Positions 49,869-58,372 are shown, counted from the stretch's first letter. The stretch: 64,000 bases of DNA from Alphaproteobacteria bacterium (GCA_017528205.1 JAFXPE010000042.1:1-64000), one strand, 5' to 3'. A program made the numbers and translations. Notes: a model not told the origin generated them from the sequence alone.

Positions 49869-51341
49869 ATGGAAAAACCGGATATTGCGAAATTACCGAA
49901 AAATATTGAGGCGGAACAAGCTCTTATCGGAGCACTGTTGGCCAATAATAAGTTTTATGAAAAAATTGCCGACATTTTGAAACCCGAGCATTTTGCCGAT
50001 TCTACCCACCGCAAAATTTTTGAGGCGATAAGTAAGCTTTTGCAAAAAGAACGCACCGCCGATGTCATTACTCTCAAAAACTATTTTGAGCAGGAAGGAA
50101 CGCTTGAACAAGTCGGCGGTTTTCCGTATTTGGTTAAACTGGAAGAAAGCGCCTCGCCGCTGACTAACGTTGAGCATTATGCGCAATTTATTTATGACCG
50201 TTATCTGCGGCGCGAGCTTATCAATACCGGCTACGAAATCATCAACAGCGCAATGGAAGAGAATCTCGATGTTTCAGCCACCGAGCAAATCAGTCAAGCC
50301 GAGCGCTCGTTATACAACTTGTCCGATATGGGCGATGCTCAGGGCGGATTTATTGACTTTGAAAAAGCACTGACTTCTTCTATTTCGGTTATTCAAAAAG
50401 CTTATCAAAAAGGCGGACGTATTTCCGGTGTGCCGACCGGCTTAAATCAGCTTGATTATAAAATCGGTGGTTTGAACGACTCGGATTTGATTATTCTCGC
50501 CGGCCGTCCGGCCATGGGAAAAACCGCGTTGGCCACCAATATTGCCTACAATGTGGCAGATTTTTTCTCGCGCGATAAAAATACTCCGGCGGATAAACGC
50601 GGCGTGGCTTTCTTTTCGCTCGAAATGTCGGCCGATGAATTGGCGGCGCGTATTTTATCCAGCACCATTCAAATTTCCAGCCATAAAATGCGGGTGGGTG
50701 ATTTGGACGAAGCCGAATTTATGCGAATCGCCGGTGCGGCGCGCGAATTGGCCAACATTCCGCTGTATATCGACGATACGCCGGGCGTCAGCATCAACGC
50801 CATTCGCTCGCGGGCACGGCGTTTGAAACGCACCAAAGGCTTAGGCCTGATTGTGATTGACTATATTCAACTTATCGGCGGTACCGGCGATAAAAAGAGC
50901 GAGGGCAACCGTGTGCAAGAAGTTTCGGAAATTTCCCGCGGCTTGAAAATTCTGGCCAAAGAGCTGAAAATTCCGGTTATTGCCCTGTCGCAACTTAACC
51001 GCAGCGTCGAGTCGCGTGAAGATAAACAACCGCAAATGTCCGACTTGCGCGAATCCGGTTCCATCGAGCAAGATGCCGATATCGTAATGTTCGTGTTCCG
51101 CGAAAACTACTACATTCACAATTCGGAGCCGAAACGCGGTGAAAACGAATCGGAAGAGGCCTTTAACAAAAAACATGCCGAATGGGAAATTCGCGACCGC
51201 AACACCGCGCATCAGGCTGAGGTGATTATCGGCAAACAACGCCACGGTCCGACCGGTTCGGTTAAACTCGGTTGGGACGGCGAATACACCCTGTTCCGCA
51301 ATTTTGCCGAAGACGAAAGGTTGCCGGAACAACATGGATAA
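49869..51341 (+). CDS. dnaB: Replicative DNA helicase DnaB
   Basis: 490 residues. Hexameric helicase of the replication fork. The N-terminal domain starts with KLPKNIEAEQALIGALLANN; the RecA-like domain has GRPAMGKTALATNIAYN (Walker A, about 215), SLEMSADELAARILSS, VIDYIQLI (Walker B) and LKILAKELKIPVIALSQLNR. Complete. Its end overlaps the following YcgN-type gene by 8 bases. Confidence 0.97.
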   Translation: MEKPDIAKLPKNIEAEQALIGALLANNKFYEKIADILKPEHFADSTHRKIFEAISKLLQKERTADVITLKNYFEQEGTLEQVGGFPYLVKLEESASPLTNVEHYAQFIYDRYLRRELINTGYEIINSAMEENLDVSATEQISQAERSLYNLSDMGDAQGGFIDFEKALTSSISVIQKAYQKGGRISGVPTGLNQLDYKIGGLNDSDLIILAGRPAMGKTALATNIAYNVADFFSRDKNTPADKRGVAFFSLEMSADELAARILSSTIQISSHKMRVGDLDEAEFMRIAGAARELANIPLYIDDTPGVSINAIRSRARRLKRTKGLGLIVIDYIQLIGGTGDKKSEGNRVQEVSEISRGLKILAKELKIPVIALSQLNRSVESREDKQPQMSDLRESGSIEQDADIVMFVFRENYYIHNSEPKRGENESEEAFNKKHAEWEIRDRNTAHQAEVIIGKQRHGPTGSVKLGWDGEYTLFRNFAEDERLPEQHG

Positions 51342-51720
51342 AAAAGATTGGCAAAAAATTTTGGATGAAAAATGGGAAGCAATTTGCGATAATTGCGGCA
51401 AGTGTTGTTTGATGACGCTGGAAGATGAAGAAACCGGCGAAATGTATCATACCGATATTTTGTGCCGCTACTACGATTTGGAAAATAGCCGTTGTACGGT
51501 TTATGAAAAGCGTTGCGAAATTGTGCCGAATTGCCTGAAATTAACGCCGGAAAACGTCGACAAGTTGCCGTTTATGCCCAAAACCTGTGCTTATCGTCGG
51601 CTTTTTGAGGCCGGTTTTAAGCCGCAACCGCTGAAACCGATAAAAGGACGGGTGGTGAGCGAAACCGAAGTGAAGTTTGCCGATTTGGAAGACCACATTG
51701 TGGATTGGGATGATTTATGA
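51334..51720 (+). CDS. YcgN-type cysteine-cluster protein
   Basis: 128 residues. The N-terminal WEAICDNCGKCC, then ILCRYYDLENSRCTVYEKRCEIVPNCLKLTPENV and LPFMPKTCAYRRLFE carry the eight or so cysteines of the YcgN (UPF0260) family, which probably bind iron or zinc. Function unknown. ATG 51334 overlaps dnaB and the stop overlaps the GIY-YIG gene by 4 bases. A diverged paralogue lies at 52157. Confidence 0.88.
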   Translation: MDKKDWQKILDEKWEAICDNCGKCCLMTLEDEETGEMYHTDILCRYYDLENSRCTVYEKRCEIVPNCLKLTPENVDKLPFMPKTCAYRRLFEAGFKPQPLKPIKGRVVSETEVKFADLEDHIVDWDDL

Positions 51721-52007
51721 TTAAACAACCTTGTGTTTACATTTTAGCCAGTCAAAAGAACGGTACTTTATACATAGGAGTAACTTCCGACTTATTAAAG
51801 CGTGTGTACAAGCATAAAAATGATATGCAGGGTACTTTTACGAAGAAATATAATGTAAAAATGCTCGTTTATTACGAAATGTATGATGATATGGCGGAAG
51901 CAATTAAACGCGAAAAAGTATTAAAAGGATGGCGCAGAGAGCGAAAAATTGCGCTGATTGAGAAAAATAACAGAGAATGGATTGACTTGTATGACAGTTT
52001 GTTTTGA
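51717..52007 (+). CDS. GIY-YIG domain protein (first copy)
   Basis: 96 residues, single GIY-YIG nuclease-superfamily domain: CVYILASQKNGTLYIGVTSDLLKRVYKHKN with the VYI/YIG pair and the catalytic-type Arg, then the acidic EAIKREKVLKGW. It belongs to the small YhbQ/UPF0213-like class found in variable copy number in many bacteria. Possibly a DNA repair or mobile-element enzyme; not proven for this class. Immediately followed by an extragenic repeat at 52032. Confidence 0.88.
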   Translation: MIKQPCVYILASQKNGTLYIGVTSDLLKRVYKHKNDMQGTFTKKYNVKMLVYYEMYDDMAEAIKREKVLKGWRRERKIALIEKNNREWIDLYDSLF

Positions 52008-52031
52008 ATTTTATAAAAATTCATCAGAATT

Positions 52032-52141
52032 CGTCATTCTGAGCAAATGCGAAGAATCCATTTCGTCCTTAAAGACGAAACAACGCCACGGGCGTTGCTG
52101 GATCCTTCACAACGGCACTGACGTGCCTGTTCAGGATGACG
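52032..52141. repeat. Dispersed extragenic repeat
   Basis: 110 bases from CGTCATTCTGAG to CAGGATGACG, an inverted copy of 10734-10841. Internal pieces are GAAGAATCCATTTCGTC, GACGAAACAACGCC and GGATCCTTCACAACGGCAC. Located between the GIY-YIG gene and the second YcgN-type gene. Confidence 0.88.
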
Positions 52142-52156
52142 CTAGCGGAGAAAAAC

Positions 52157-52663
52157 ATGAGTAATGATGATTACATAATAAACGAATCGTATGATCCGCA
52201 AGCACGAGTCGATGAATTTCAAAAGCTGGAACCGGAATTTTGGAAGCGCAAAAAGCTGGAAGAAATGAACAAAGACGAGTGGGAAGCTCTTTGCGACGGT
52301 TGCGGCAAGTGCTGTTTGAACAAAATCGAAATCAAAGGAAAAATCAGATTTACCAACGCCCATTGCCGATTTTTGGACTGTCAAAGCTGTTTGTGCAAAA
52401 TATACGAACACCGCTTTGAAGTGGTTGACGATTGCCGCGACATTGACTTAAACGCCGTGCGCGAAAAACCGCGTTGGTTGCCGAAAACCTGCGCCTATTG
52501 GCTTTTGGATAACGGTTACGATTTGCCTGCGTGGCATCCTCTGATTACCGGCAAAGCCGCCAGCGTGGTAGAATCCGGAAATTCCTTATCCGGCCGAGAA
52601 TTGATAAACGAAACAAAGGTTGATGACTATGAAAATTACATTGTTGACTGGCAAGACCTTTGA
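52157..52663 (+). CDS. YcgN-type cysteine-cluster protein (paralogue)
   Basis: 168 residues. Core WEALCDGCGKCCLNKIEIKG, FTNAHCRFLDCQSCLCKIYEHRF and CRDIDLNAVREKPRWLPKTCAYWLL parallels the protein at 51334, with a 40-residue N-terminal extension. CGGAGAAAAAC before ATG 52157 decides the start. Overlaps the metallopeptidase gene at its end. Confidence 0.85.
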   Translation: MSNDDYIINESYDPQARVDEFQKLEPEFWKRKKLEEMNKDEWEALCDGCGKCCLNKIEIKGKIRFTNAHCRFLDCQSCLCKIYEHRFEVVDDCRDIDLNAVREKPRWLPKTCAYWLLDNGYDLPAWHPLITGKAASVVESGNSLSGRELINETKVDDYENYIVDWQDL

Positions 52664-53339
52664 TATTTCGGAAGCCGTCGGTATGGATATAAAAGTCGTG
52701 CCGGCACGCTCTAGCCGCAAACTTACGCTGAAAATAGATGAAAAAGAGCGCGTTCCCGTGCTTTCCGTGCCGCGGTTTTGTTCGCGTAAGCACGCCGTTG
52801 AGTTTGTTAACGAGCATATGGATTGGATAATAAAATCCTTAAATAAACTTCCGGAAGTTCGTTATTTTGAAAACGGAGAAACTTTTTTGCTTTTCGGGCA
52901 AAACGTTACGGTAAAACATTGTCCGGAAGCCAGGCGCGGTGTTTGGCTTGAAAACGATTTTCTTTGTGTTTCGGGTGCCGAGGAATTTGTGCATCGTCGG
53001 GTTAAAGATTATATCAAAAAACAGGCGGCCGAAAGGTTTTATGCACAATCTTATGAAATGGCGCAACAAATCGGCTGCAAACTTATCGGAGTCAGCATTA
53101 AAGACACCAAATCTCGTTGGGGAAGTTGCTCTACGCTCAATCATATCAATTACAGCTGGCGAATTGCTTTGGCTCCCGATTATGTGATTGATTATTTGAT
53201 GGCGCACGAGGTTTCACACCTCAAGCATCACGACCATTCCGACGAATTTTGGGCCTGTGTCGCCACTTTGTGCCCGGAATGGAGCCGCGGCCGAATCTGG
53301 TTAAAACGGCAAGGAAAAACCTTATATGCATATAAGTGA
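52629..53339 (+). CDS. YgjP-type (DUF45/M48-like) metallopeptidase
   Basis: 236 residues. C-terminal half has DTKSRWGSCSTLNHINYSW, then LMAHEVSHLKHHDHSDEFW with the zinc motif HEVSH and a third histidine, typical of the DUF45/YgjP family. The N-terminal part is beta-rich (ARSSRKLTLKIDEKERVPVLSVP). AAAGG nine bases upstream favours ATG 52629. It starts inside the second YcgN-type gene, so translation is coupled. Confidence 0.88.
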   Translation: MKITLLTGKTFDISEAVGMDIKVVPARSSRKLTLKIDEKERVPVLSVPRFCSRKHAVEFVNEHMDWIIKSLNKLPEVRYFENGETFLLFGQNVTVKHCPEARRGVWLENDFLCVSGAEEFVHRRVKDYIKKQAAERFYAQSYEMAQQIGCKLIGVSIKDTKSRWGSCSTLNHINYSWRIALAPDYVIDYLMAHEVSHLKHHDHSDEFWACVATLCPEWSRGRIWLKRQGKTLYAYK

Positions 53340-53409
53340 GCACAAGGTTATATAGCGCAAAGTCTTAACGAATCGTGAACAGAGGCGAAAATTGTTTAAG
53401 AAAAATATC

Positions 53410-53438
53410 TTGACTTATGATATTTATCGTCCTAAAGT
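53410..53438 (+). promoter_or_regulatory. Promoter of the outer-membrane protein gene
   Basis: TTGACT, 17 bases, TAAAGT, 57 bases before ATG 53495. It gives a short leader with AAAGGA. Confidence 0.55.
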
Positions 53439-53494
53439 ACGATTGTTACAATACGAAAGTATATTGTTGTCAACAAGTAATAAAGGAATTTAAT

Positions 53495-54094
53495 ATGAAA
53501 AAAATTTTGTTATTAGCTGGTGTTGCCTGCCTGTTTAGCGCTAACGCAGACGCAAAAATTAACCAGTATGTTTCCGGCAAATTGTCTTATGATTTTAACA
53601 GAGTTAACTTCAAAGATCATGATTACAACGATGCTGAAATCTATCGTGACAAACTTAACAAGGAATTGTTTGGTACTCACATTGCTTACGGTCTTCGTGC
53701 CGGTTATGTTCGTGGTGAAGTTGAATTGAACAACTCTCGCGACATTAAGCGCAACTGGACATCTGAGTTTGAACACTTCAGACTGTATAAGCATTCTTTC
53801 ATGGCTAATGCTTACTTTGATTACTTGACCTGCACACCGTGGACACCGTATGTTGGTGCCGGTATCGGTCTTTCTCACTTGAAGGCTGACTTCGGTGAAA
53901 CAGGTAAGTCTGCAAACAACTTGGCTTGGCAAGTTATGGCTGGTTTGGCTTATGACATAACCTCTAACTGGACAGCTGATGTTGGTTATCGTTATGCTGA
54001 CTTAGGTCGTGTTCGTAAGAACTATGGTTCGGGCGTTGCTAAAGTAACAGCTCGTGATCATGAAATTATGGCTGGTGTTAGATACAACTTCTAA
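53495..54094 (+). CDS. Outer-membrane beta-barrel protein (OmpA/OmpW-like)
   Basis: 199 residues. Signal peptide KKILLLAGVACLFSANADA. Alternating strands run through the mature part: KLSYDFNRVNF, GLRAGYVRGEVELN, FMANAYFDYL, YVGAGIGLSHL, LAWQVMAGLAYDIT, WTADVGYRYADLG and a C-terminal EIMAGVRYNF with terminal Phe, as in OmpA-like barrels. Codons are strongly biased to GCT, GTT, GGT and CGT, more so than in the neighbours, which fits high expression. Strong start, own promoter and terminator. Confidence 0.9.
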   Translation: MKKILLLAGVACLFSANADAKINQYVSGKLSYDFNRVNFKDHDYNDAEIYRDKLNKELFGTHIAYGLRAGYVRGEVELNNSRDIKRNWTSEFEHFRLYKHSFMANAYFDYLTCTPWTPYVGAGIGLSHLKADFGETGKSANNLAWQVMAGLAYDITSNWTADVGYRYADLGRVRKNYGSGVAKVTARDHEIMAGVRYNF

Positions 54095-54120
54095 TTTCCG
54101 ACACACGAGAATAATGAAAG

Positions 54121-54150
54121 ACGACGCTTTATTTGAGCGTCGTTTTTTTT
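54121..54150 (+). terminator. Terminator of the outer-membrane protein gene
   Basis: ACGACGCT / AGCGTCGT with a seven-base loop and eight T. Confidence 0.88.
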
Positions 54151-54240
54151 GTGGTGAAGAACATTGCGAATCTTCTATTGTTATTAAGAATCTGTTTTTG
54201 GCAGAACTGCATAACCTCTAATACTCGACAAATTGTATGG

Positions 54241-54273
54241 GATCTTGACGGCGACTACGCGCCTCAAGATGAC
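54241..54273. repeat. Partial extragenic repeat (left of GIY-YIG gene)
   Basis: GATCTTGACGGCGACTACGC followed by CTCAAGATGAC, the right-end sequence of the dispersed repeats (compare 10548-10575 and 9761-9771). The rest of an element lies poorly preserved to the left. It lies just before the end of the second GIY-YIG gene. Confidence 0.65.
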
Positions 54274-54282
54274 ATTGATATA

Positions 54283-54573
54283 TTATTTTGTGATAGAATC
54301 GTATAAATCATTCCAGTTCGGATTAAATCTGCATATCAAATCTATCTTTTTTATTTTTCTAAAAAGTTTAAGCTGCTTTTCTCTTGAAATGGCAGATATT
54401 TCATCTTCATAAATTTCGAAATAAACCAGTTTATGTACTTTATATTTTGAAGAAAAACCTTCTATGATGTCATTTTTGTGTTCCCACACTCTTCGTATGA
54501 GATTGTTTGTTACTCCGACATACAGCGTAGTATTATTTTCATTTGCCATTATGTATACGTACATCGTTTTCAT
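54283..54573 (-). CDS. GIY-YIG domain protein (second copy)
   Basis: 96 residues from ATG 54573. MYVYIMANENNTTLYVGVTNN then LIRRVWEHKNDIIEGFSSKYKV matches the GIY-YIG fold and parallels the protein at 51717 over its whole length. The active-site-type Tyr, Arg and Glu residues are present. No clear ribosome site. Partial extragenic repeats flank the gene on both sides, which suggests it moved with, or into, repeat sequence. Confidence 0.85.
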   Translation of the reverse strand: MKTMYVYIMANENNTTLYVGVTNNLIRRVWEHKNDIIEGFSSKYKVHKLVYFEIYEDEISAISREKQLKLFRKIKKIDLICRFNPNWNDLYDSITK

Positions 54574-54680
54574 ATCCGAATAATAGAACAATAATAACGT
54601 CAGGTCAATGAAACAAATTACACAATTTTATTAAATTTTTGCGTCATTTTTCGGTTTTATAAAAAAACAATATATCTTAT

Positions 54681-54711
54681 GTCATCTTGAGCCCTTTATG
54701 GGCGTAAAGAT
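54681..54711. repeat. Partial extragenic repeat (right of GIY-YIG gene)
   Basis: GTCATCTTGAGCCC...GGGCGTAAAGAT, the reverse complement of the end of the 9640-9771 element with few changes. The remaining 160 bases up to the aminotransferase gene hold weak similarity to the same element, then the promoter at 54806. Confidence 0.75.
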
Positions 54712-54805
54712 ATCATAGTGCAAAGTTGCGGGTGGAGAATATGTAATGTTCCTCTCTGATAATAGTACATTTCGATAATGTTACAAAAACGTAATTTTTT
54801 GTGTG

Positions 54806-54834
54806 TTGCAACACCGTGCAAAATACGCTAAATT
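54806..54834 (+). promoter_or_regulatory. Promoter of the aminotransferase gene
   Basis: TTGCAA, 17 bases, TAAATT, 37 bases before ATG 54872. Confidence 0.5.
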
Positions 54835-54871
54835 GCATGGCAGTGATAACTTTTAACAAGGAAATGAAAAT

Positions 54872-56032
54872 ATGACAAATAAACCAAGCGATCCGATTTA
54901 CTTATTTGACTGTGCCACCACACAAAAAAGAATCGGTCAGGAAAAATTTTTAGACGCTTTTAAAAACATTTTAAATCACGGCGCATATTGCCAAGGTCCG
55001 GAAACCAAAGAACTGGACACCAAGTTGGCTGAATATGCCGGAACCAAATATTGCTCCACCTGCGGCTCGGGTACCGATGCTTTAACTTTGGGCTTGATGG
55101 CGTGGGATGTTAAACCGGGTGATGCCGTGTTTGTATCTTCGTTTACGTTTGTGGCTTCGGCAGAAGCTCCGGTTTTGCTCGGCGCAACACCAATTTTTGT
55201 AGACTCCGATCCGAACACTTACAACATGGATCCGGAAGATTTGAAGCGCGCTATTGCAACCGTTAAGGCTGAAGGCAAATTAAATCTTAAGGCCGTAATT
55301 GCGGTAGATATTTTCGGTTCGCCGTGCAACTACGACGAAATCATGAAAATCGCTCACGACAACGGTATGAAAGTTATGTCTGACTCTTGCCAGAGTTTCG
55401 GCTCGGTATATCACGGCCATAACGCCGGCTCGATTGCCGATATGAGCGCAACTTCGTTTTATCCGACCAAACCGCTCGGCGGTTATGGCGACGGCGGTGC
55501 GGTTTTCTGCAACTCCAATGAAGAAAACGAACTGGTTAAATCTTGCCGCGTTCACGGTATGAGCCCTGAAGACCATTATGATAACGTACGCTTGGGTATG
55601 ACCGGCCGTATGAACTCTTTCCAAGGTGCGGTTTTATTGTTGAAACTCACCGAATTTAAGCAAGAGTTGGAAAACAGATATCGTGTTGCTTCGCGCTATG
55701 ATAACGAACTGAGCAGCTATTACGGCAAACAGAAGATTTTAGATAACTGCCGCTCGGCTTATGCTCTTTACACCATTCATTGTGAAGATCGCGACGAATT
55801 GATGACATATTTGAAGGCCAATGGTATTCCGTGCGGTGCATATTATCCGCGTCCGGTTAACACTCAAACCGCTTATGCAAAATGGAACACTCGTCCGTTG
55901 CCGGTTTGCGAAAAACTTTCGAAAACCGTATGCAGTATTCCGATGACGCCGTATTTGACTGACGAACAGCTCGATTACATCATCGAGAAGATGAACGAAT
56001 TTGCGGCACAAAAAATGAACAAAGCCGCATAA
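54872..56032 (+). CDS. DegT/DnrJ/EryC1-family aminotransferase
   Basis: 386 residues. Pyridoxal-phosphate enzyme that aminates a nucleotide-sugar ketone, usually for surface polysaccharide or antigen sugars. Motifs are YLFDCATTQKRIG, GAYCQGPETKELDTKLAEYAG, CSTCGSGTDALTLGL, SSFTFVASAEAP, AVDIFGSPC, DSCQSFGSVYHG and the cofactor lysine in SFYPTKPLGGYGDGGAVF. It stands alone; no glycosyl pathway partners are adjacent. Likely WbpE/FdtB-like, but the sugar is unknown. Confidence 0.9.
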   Translation: MTNKPSDPIYLFDCATTQKRIGQEKFLDAFKNILNHGAYCQGPETKELDTKLAEYAGTKYCSTCGSGTDALTLGLMAWDVKPGDAVFVSSFTFVASAEAPVLLGATPIFVDSDPNTYNMDPEDLKRAIATVKAEGKLNLKAVIAVDIFGSPCNYDEIMKIAHDNGMKVMSDSCQSFGSVYHGHNAGSIADMSATSFYPTKPLGGYGDGGAVFCNSNEENELVKSCRVHGMSPEDHYDNVRLGMTGRMNSFQGAVLLLKLTEFKQELENRYRVASRYDNELSSYYGKQKILDNCRSAYALYTIHCEDRDELMTYLKANGIPCGAYYPRPVNTQTAYAKWNTRPLPVCEKLSKTVCSIPMTPYLTDEQLDYIIEKMNEFAAQKMNKAA

Positions 56033-56053
56033 TTTGCAGGTTTTTGACTCCTC

Positions 56054-56085
56054 AACAGCCGATAGCAATATCGGCTGTTTTTTTG
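56054..56085 (+). terminator. Terminator of the aminotransferase gene (copy 1)
   Basis: AACAGCCGATA-GCAA-TATCGGCTGTT with T run. Twenty-nine bases of it (56055-56083) recur at 56209-56237 after the extragenic repeat. Confidence 0.9.
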
Positions 56086-56092
56086 TGAGATG

Positions 56093-56198
56093 CGTCATTC
56101 TGAGGGAGTAAAACGACCGAAGAATCTACTTCAATACTTTAACTTATCGCATTTTGCACGGCGCCTAACGAGATTCTTCGCTGGTGCTCAGAATGACG
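56093..56198. repeat. Extragenic repeat between two terminator copies
   Basis: 106 bases from CGTCATTCTGAGG to GCTCAGAATGACG. Internal inverted pieces are AGAATCTACT/AACGAGATTCTTCG-type. Flanked by identical terminators. Confidence 0.88.
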
Positions 56199-56208
56199 AG
56201 CTGTTCCG

Positions 56209-56238
56209 ACAGCCGATAGCAATATCGGCTGTTTTTTA
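56209..56238 (+). terminator. Terminator duplicate (copy 2)
   Basis: Same hairpin ACAGCCGATA-GCAA-TATCGGCTGT and T run as 56055-56083, placed just upstream of the HExxH protein gene's leader. Confidence 0.85.
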
Positions 56239-56311
56239 TAACAAAATCTTAATGCAAAAGGTAAATAATTGTGCTACAATATAATTATTAAGTATCTATA
56301 CGAGGTATTCA

Positions 56312-57580
56312 ATGACTGATGTTTCAAAACAGGCTGCTGACTTGCAGACAAAATACGGATTCGATGTGGTATATGACCCTAAATCTAATATGTACAAATT
56401 GTATCAGGGTAAAAATGACCTGATTTTAAGCGAACGCGAAATTGATTTTGATACATGGAATGACTCTCACCTTGATGATATGGGCGAAAAATTCTCCGAA
56501 AATACAACTATTGAATATAAAGATGTAGATTTATGCTCCGCTCTGCATAATGATGAGTTACTGTATTCTGCTGCTTATGACGGAGAAAATCATGTATTGG
56601 TTTATAACTATAAAATGGATGAGAACAATCGTAATGAATGTGTGCAGATGTTTATAGAAAAATATAAACTAAGTGAAGAAGAAGCCAAGAAGAGAGTTGA
56701 ATTTTTTACCGAAAAATCCAACCCTACTTCACTGTTTTCACTTATTGAACACGAAATGGCTCACTTGGAAGACGATAAAAGCCACGGCAACCGCCAATTT
56801 GATTTGCCACCGAAATATATGGCTAAACTTAATATGATGACTGAAGTAAAAGCGAATCTGGTACAAGCAGGACTGGCTCTCGATATGTATAAAGCAACCG
56901 GTGATGTGAAATATTTTGATAACTTGGTGGCTATTGATACGAAAGAACTGCAAAAAACATTATCAGAAAATCCGAATATGGAAAATAAGGAGGCATATGT
57001 CGCCAAATATGTTAATGACAAATGGCTCGAAACACATAACCAGTCCAGGTACGACGAAAAAACGCAACAAACATTTACAACCCCATACAGCCAGCAGGCA
57101 TTTTGGAGTTCTGTTCCGATTGCTAATGATTATCCGGTTTGGGCAACAGAAGAAAATCCCAACACAATCAACCAATATCACGAACGAGTCGACGCTATGT
57201 TTGAAAATATTGTGGGATTGGGTGACGTACGGAAATATGTAACTCCTGATTTTGAATTAACTGACGGGGTTAAACAAGAACTTGCCAAACATAATATAAT
57301 CCGTACAGAAGCCCTAAAAAAAATTATGTGTCAGGATGCGCAAAACGCCGAGAAATACGCAAAAAACCTTAAGGCTTATTTTAATAGAGTAAAAACGGTT
57401 GATGCTGATGGCGTGCGTACACCTGAAGAAGTGGCAATGCTTGATGAATACATCAAAAATTCCATACAACGATACGATGCAGCACACGCCTCGCCTATAC
57501 CACAGGCCGAAAAAACACCCCAAAAAGGGTCTGATTTTACCACCATCTCGGCGATAAAAAAAAGCCGTGGAGGTCGCTAA
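56312..57580 (+). CDS. Putative zinc metallopeptidase (HEMAH)
   Basis: 422 residues, no signal peptide or membrane segment. FSLIEHEMAHLEDDKSH at about 143-158 contains the zinc motif HExxH (His147, Glu148, His151). MMTEVKANLVQAG about 27 residues later supplies Glu178, a plausible third ligand as in gluzincins. This layout recalls the DUF6782-type putative metallopeptidases. The C-terminal half is charged and helical, with a Lys-rich end. Base and codon use is more AT-rich and less biased than the neighbours, suggesting acquisition. Target unknown. Confidence 0.7.
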   Translation: MTDVSKQAADLQTKYGFDVVYDPKSNMYKLYQGKNDLILSEREIDFDTWNDSHLDDMGEKFSENTTIEYKDVDLCSALHNDELLYSAAYDGENHVLVYNYKMDENNRNECVQMFIEKYKLSEEEAKKRVEFFTEKSNPTSLFSLIEHEMAHLEDDKSHGNRQFDLPPKYMAKLNMMTEVKANLVQAGLALDMYKATGDVKYFDNLVAIDTKELQKTLSENPNMENKEAYVAKYVNDKWLETHNQSRYDEKTQQTFTTPYSQQAFWSSVPIANDYPVWATEENPNTINQYHERVDAMFENIVGLGDVRKYVTPDFELTDGVKQELAKHNIIRTEALKKIMCQDAQNAEKYAKNLKAYFNRVKTVDADGVRTPEEVAMLDEYIKNSIQRYDAAHASPIPQAEKTPQKGSDFTTISAIKKSRGGR

Positions 57581-57584
57581 TACC

Positions 57585-57668
57585 CTATTCTATAAACAAA
57601 CCATAATTAGGAATGCGGGCGAATTTTTCCTTTAAATGCTGATAAGCAACAGATATCTGCTTAAATTT
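57585..57668 (-). pseudogene. 3' fragment of a J-domain gene
   Basis: On the minus strand this reads KFKQISVAYQHLKEKFARIP then NYGLFIE and stop. It differs from the end of the J-domain protein at 58474 by three residues, with most base changes synonymous. The homology stops at a TAA just before it. Only the last 27 codons are present, so it is a remnant or a duplicated gene end, not a gene. Confidence 0.85.
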
Positions 57669-57674
57669 TTATGT

Positions 57675-57717
57675 AAAAAGTAAGGAGCAATGCTTCAAGC
57701 ATTACTCCTTACTTTTC
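57675..57717. terminator. Bidirectional terminator
   Basis: AAAAGTAAGGAG and AATGCT pair with AGCATT and CTCCTTACTTTT around a TCA loop, with A run before and T run after. Ends the macro-domain gene; may also stop the HExxH gene's transcript. Confidence 0.85.
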
Positions 57718-57724
57718 GTATTAC

Positions 57725-58372
57725 TCAGGCCTTGCTGAACTCAAGCCCCATTCCATGCAACCAAGCCACCGGATCAAAGATTTTCTGTCCGACTTCGAAC
57801 TTACAGTCGCGAAAAGAATCGTCAGATAACACCTTCTCAGCCGGCTTTGTAGATGTCTTATATGCACACAGCACAACCTCTTTCACTATGGTAGCACCGC
57901 ATACTCGAGAAAAGGCATCAATCGCACCGATAATGGCGCGAGCACTTTGCTCTTGTGTCAGGCTTCCGATGATACCGGTACCAAGCTCAGGAACCGCAAT
58001 GCGACGAATCGTGGCATATGGTCTCTGATTGCAATCGCAGACGATTTTGTAAACTGATTTAAACACAGCTGCAAACTGCTCTTCCGCAGGTACACCTACC
58101 GTAACGACATGGCCGAGGAACAACTTGTCGCGTCCACTTTCAGTCAGGAGTGCATCACCATACGCAAACGGCTTTTGCTGAGCACGTTTGTCATACACTT
58201 CCAGTCCTTTGCCTAAACCTCGACGAGCACAAGCACCACCGACACCGCCGTATGACGCGCAATTGTTAAACTCAGGAACAACGATGCAATCAACAAGTTC
58301 ACATGTTACATCGTCCTCAACGATTTTTACGTTGATTCCTCCTAACTTTAAAAGTCCTACTTTTTTTTCCAT
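57725..58372 (-). CDS. Macro-domain protein
   Basis: 215 residues. Macro-domain pattern: IVVPEFNNCASYGGVGGACARRG (substrate loop), GDALLTESGR, HVVTVGVP, then RRIAVPELGTGIIGSLTQEQSARAI (the second phosphate-binding loop). Such domains bind or hydrolyse ADP-ribose derivatives. The N-terminal 20 residues and C-terminal 40 residues are extra. No ribosome site is seen at ATG 58372. It lies between two copies of the 3' end of a J-domain gene. Confidence 0.85.
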   Translation of the reverse strand: MEKKVGLLKLGGINVKIVEDDVTCELVDCIVVPEFNNCASYGGVGGACARRGLGKGLEVYDKRAQQKPFAYGDALLTESGRDKLFLGHVVTVGVPAEEQFAAVFKSVYKIVCDCNQRPYATIRRIAVPELGTGIIGSLTQEQSARAIIGAIDAFSRVCGATIVKEVVLCAYKTSTKPAEKVLSDDSFRDCKFEVGQKIFDPVAWLHGMGLEFSKA

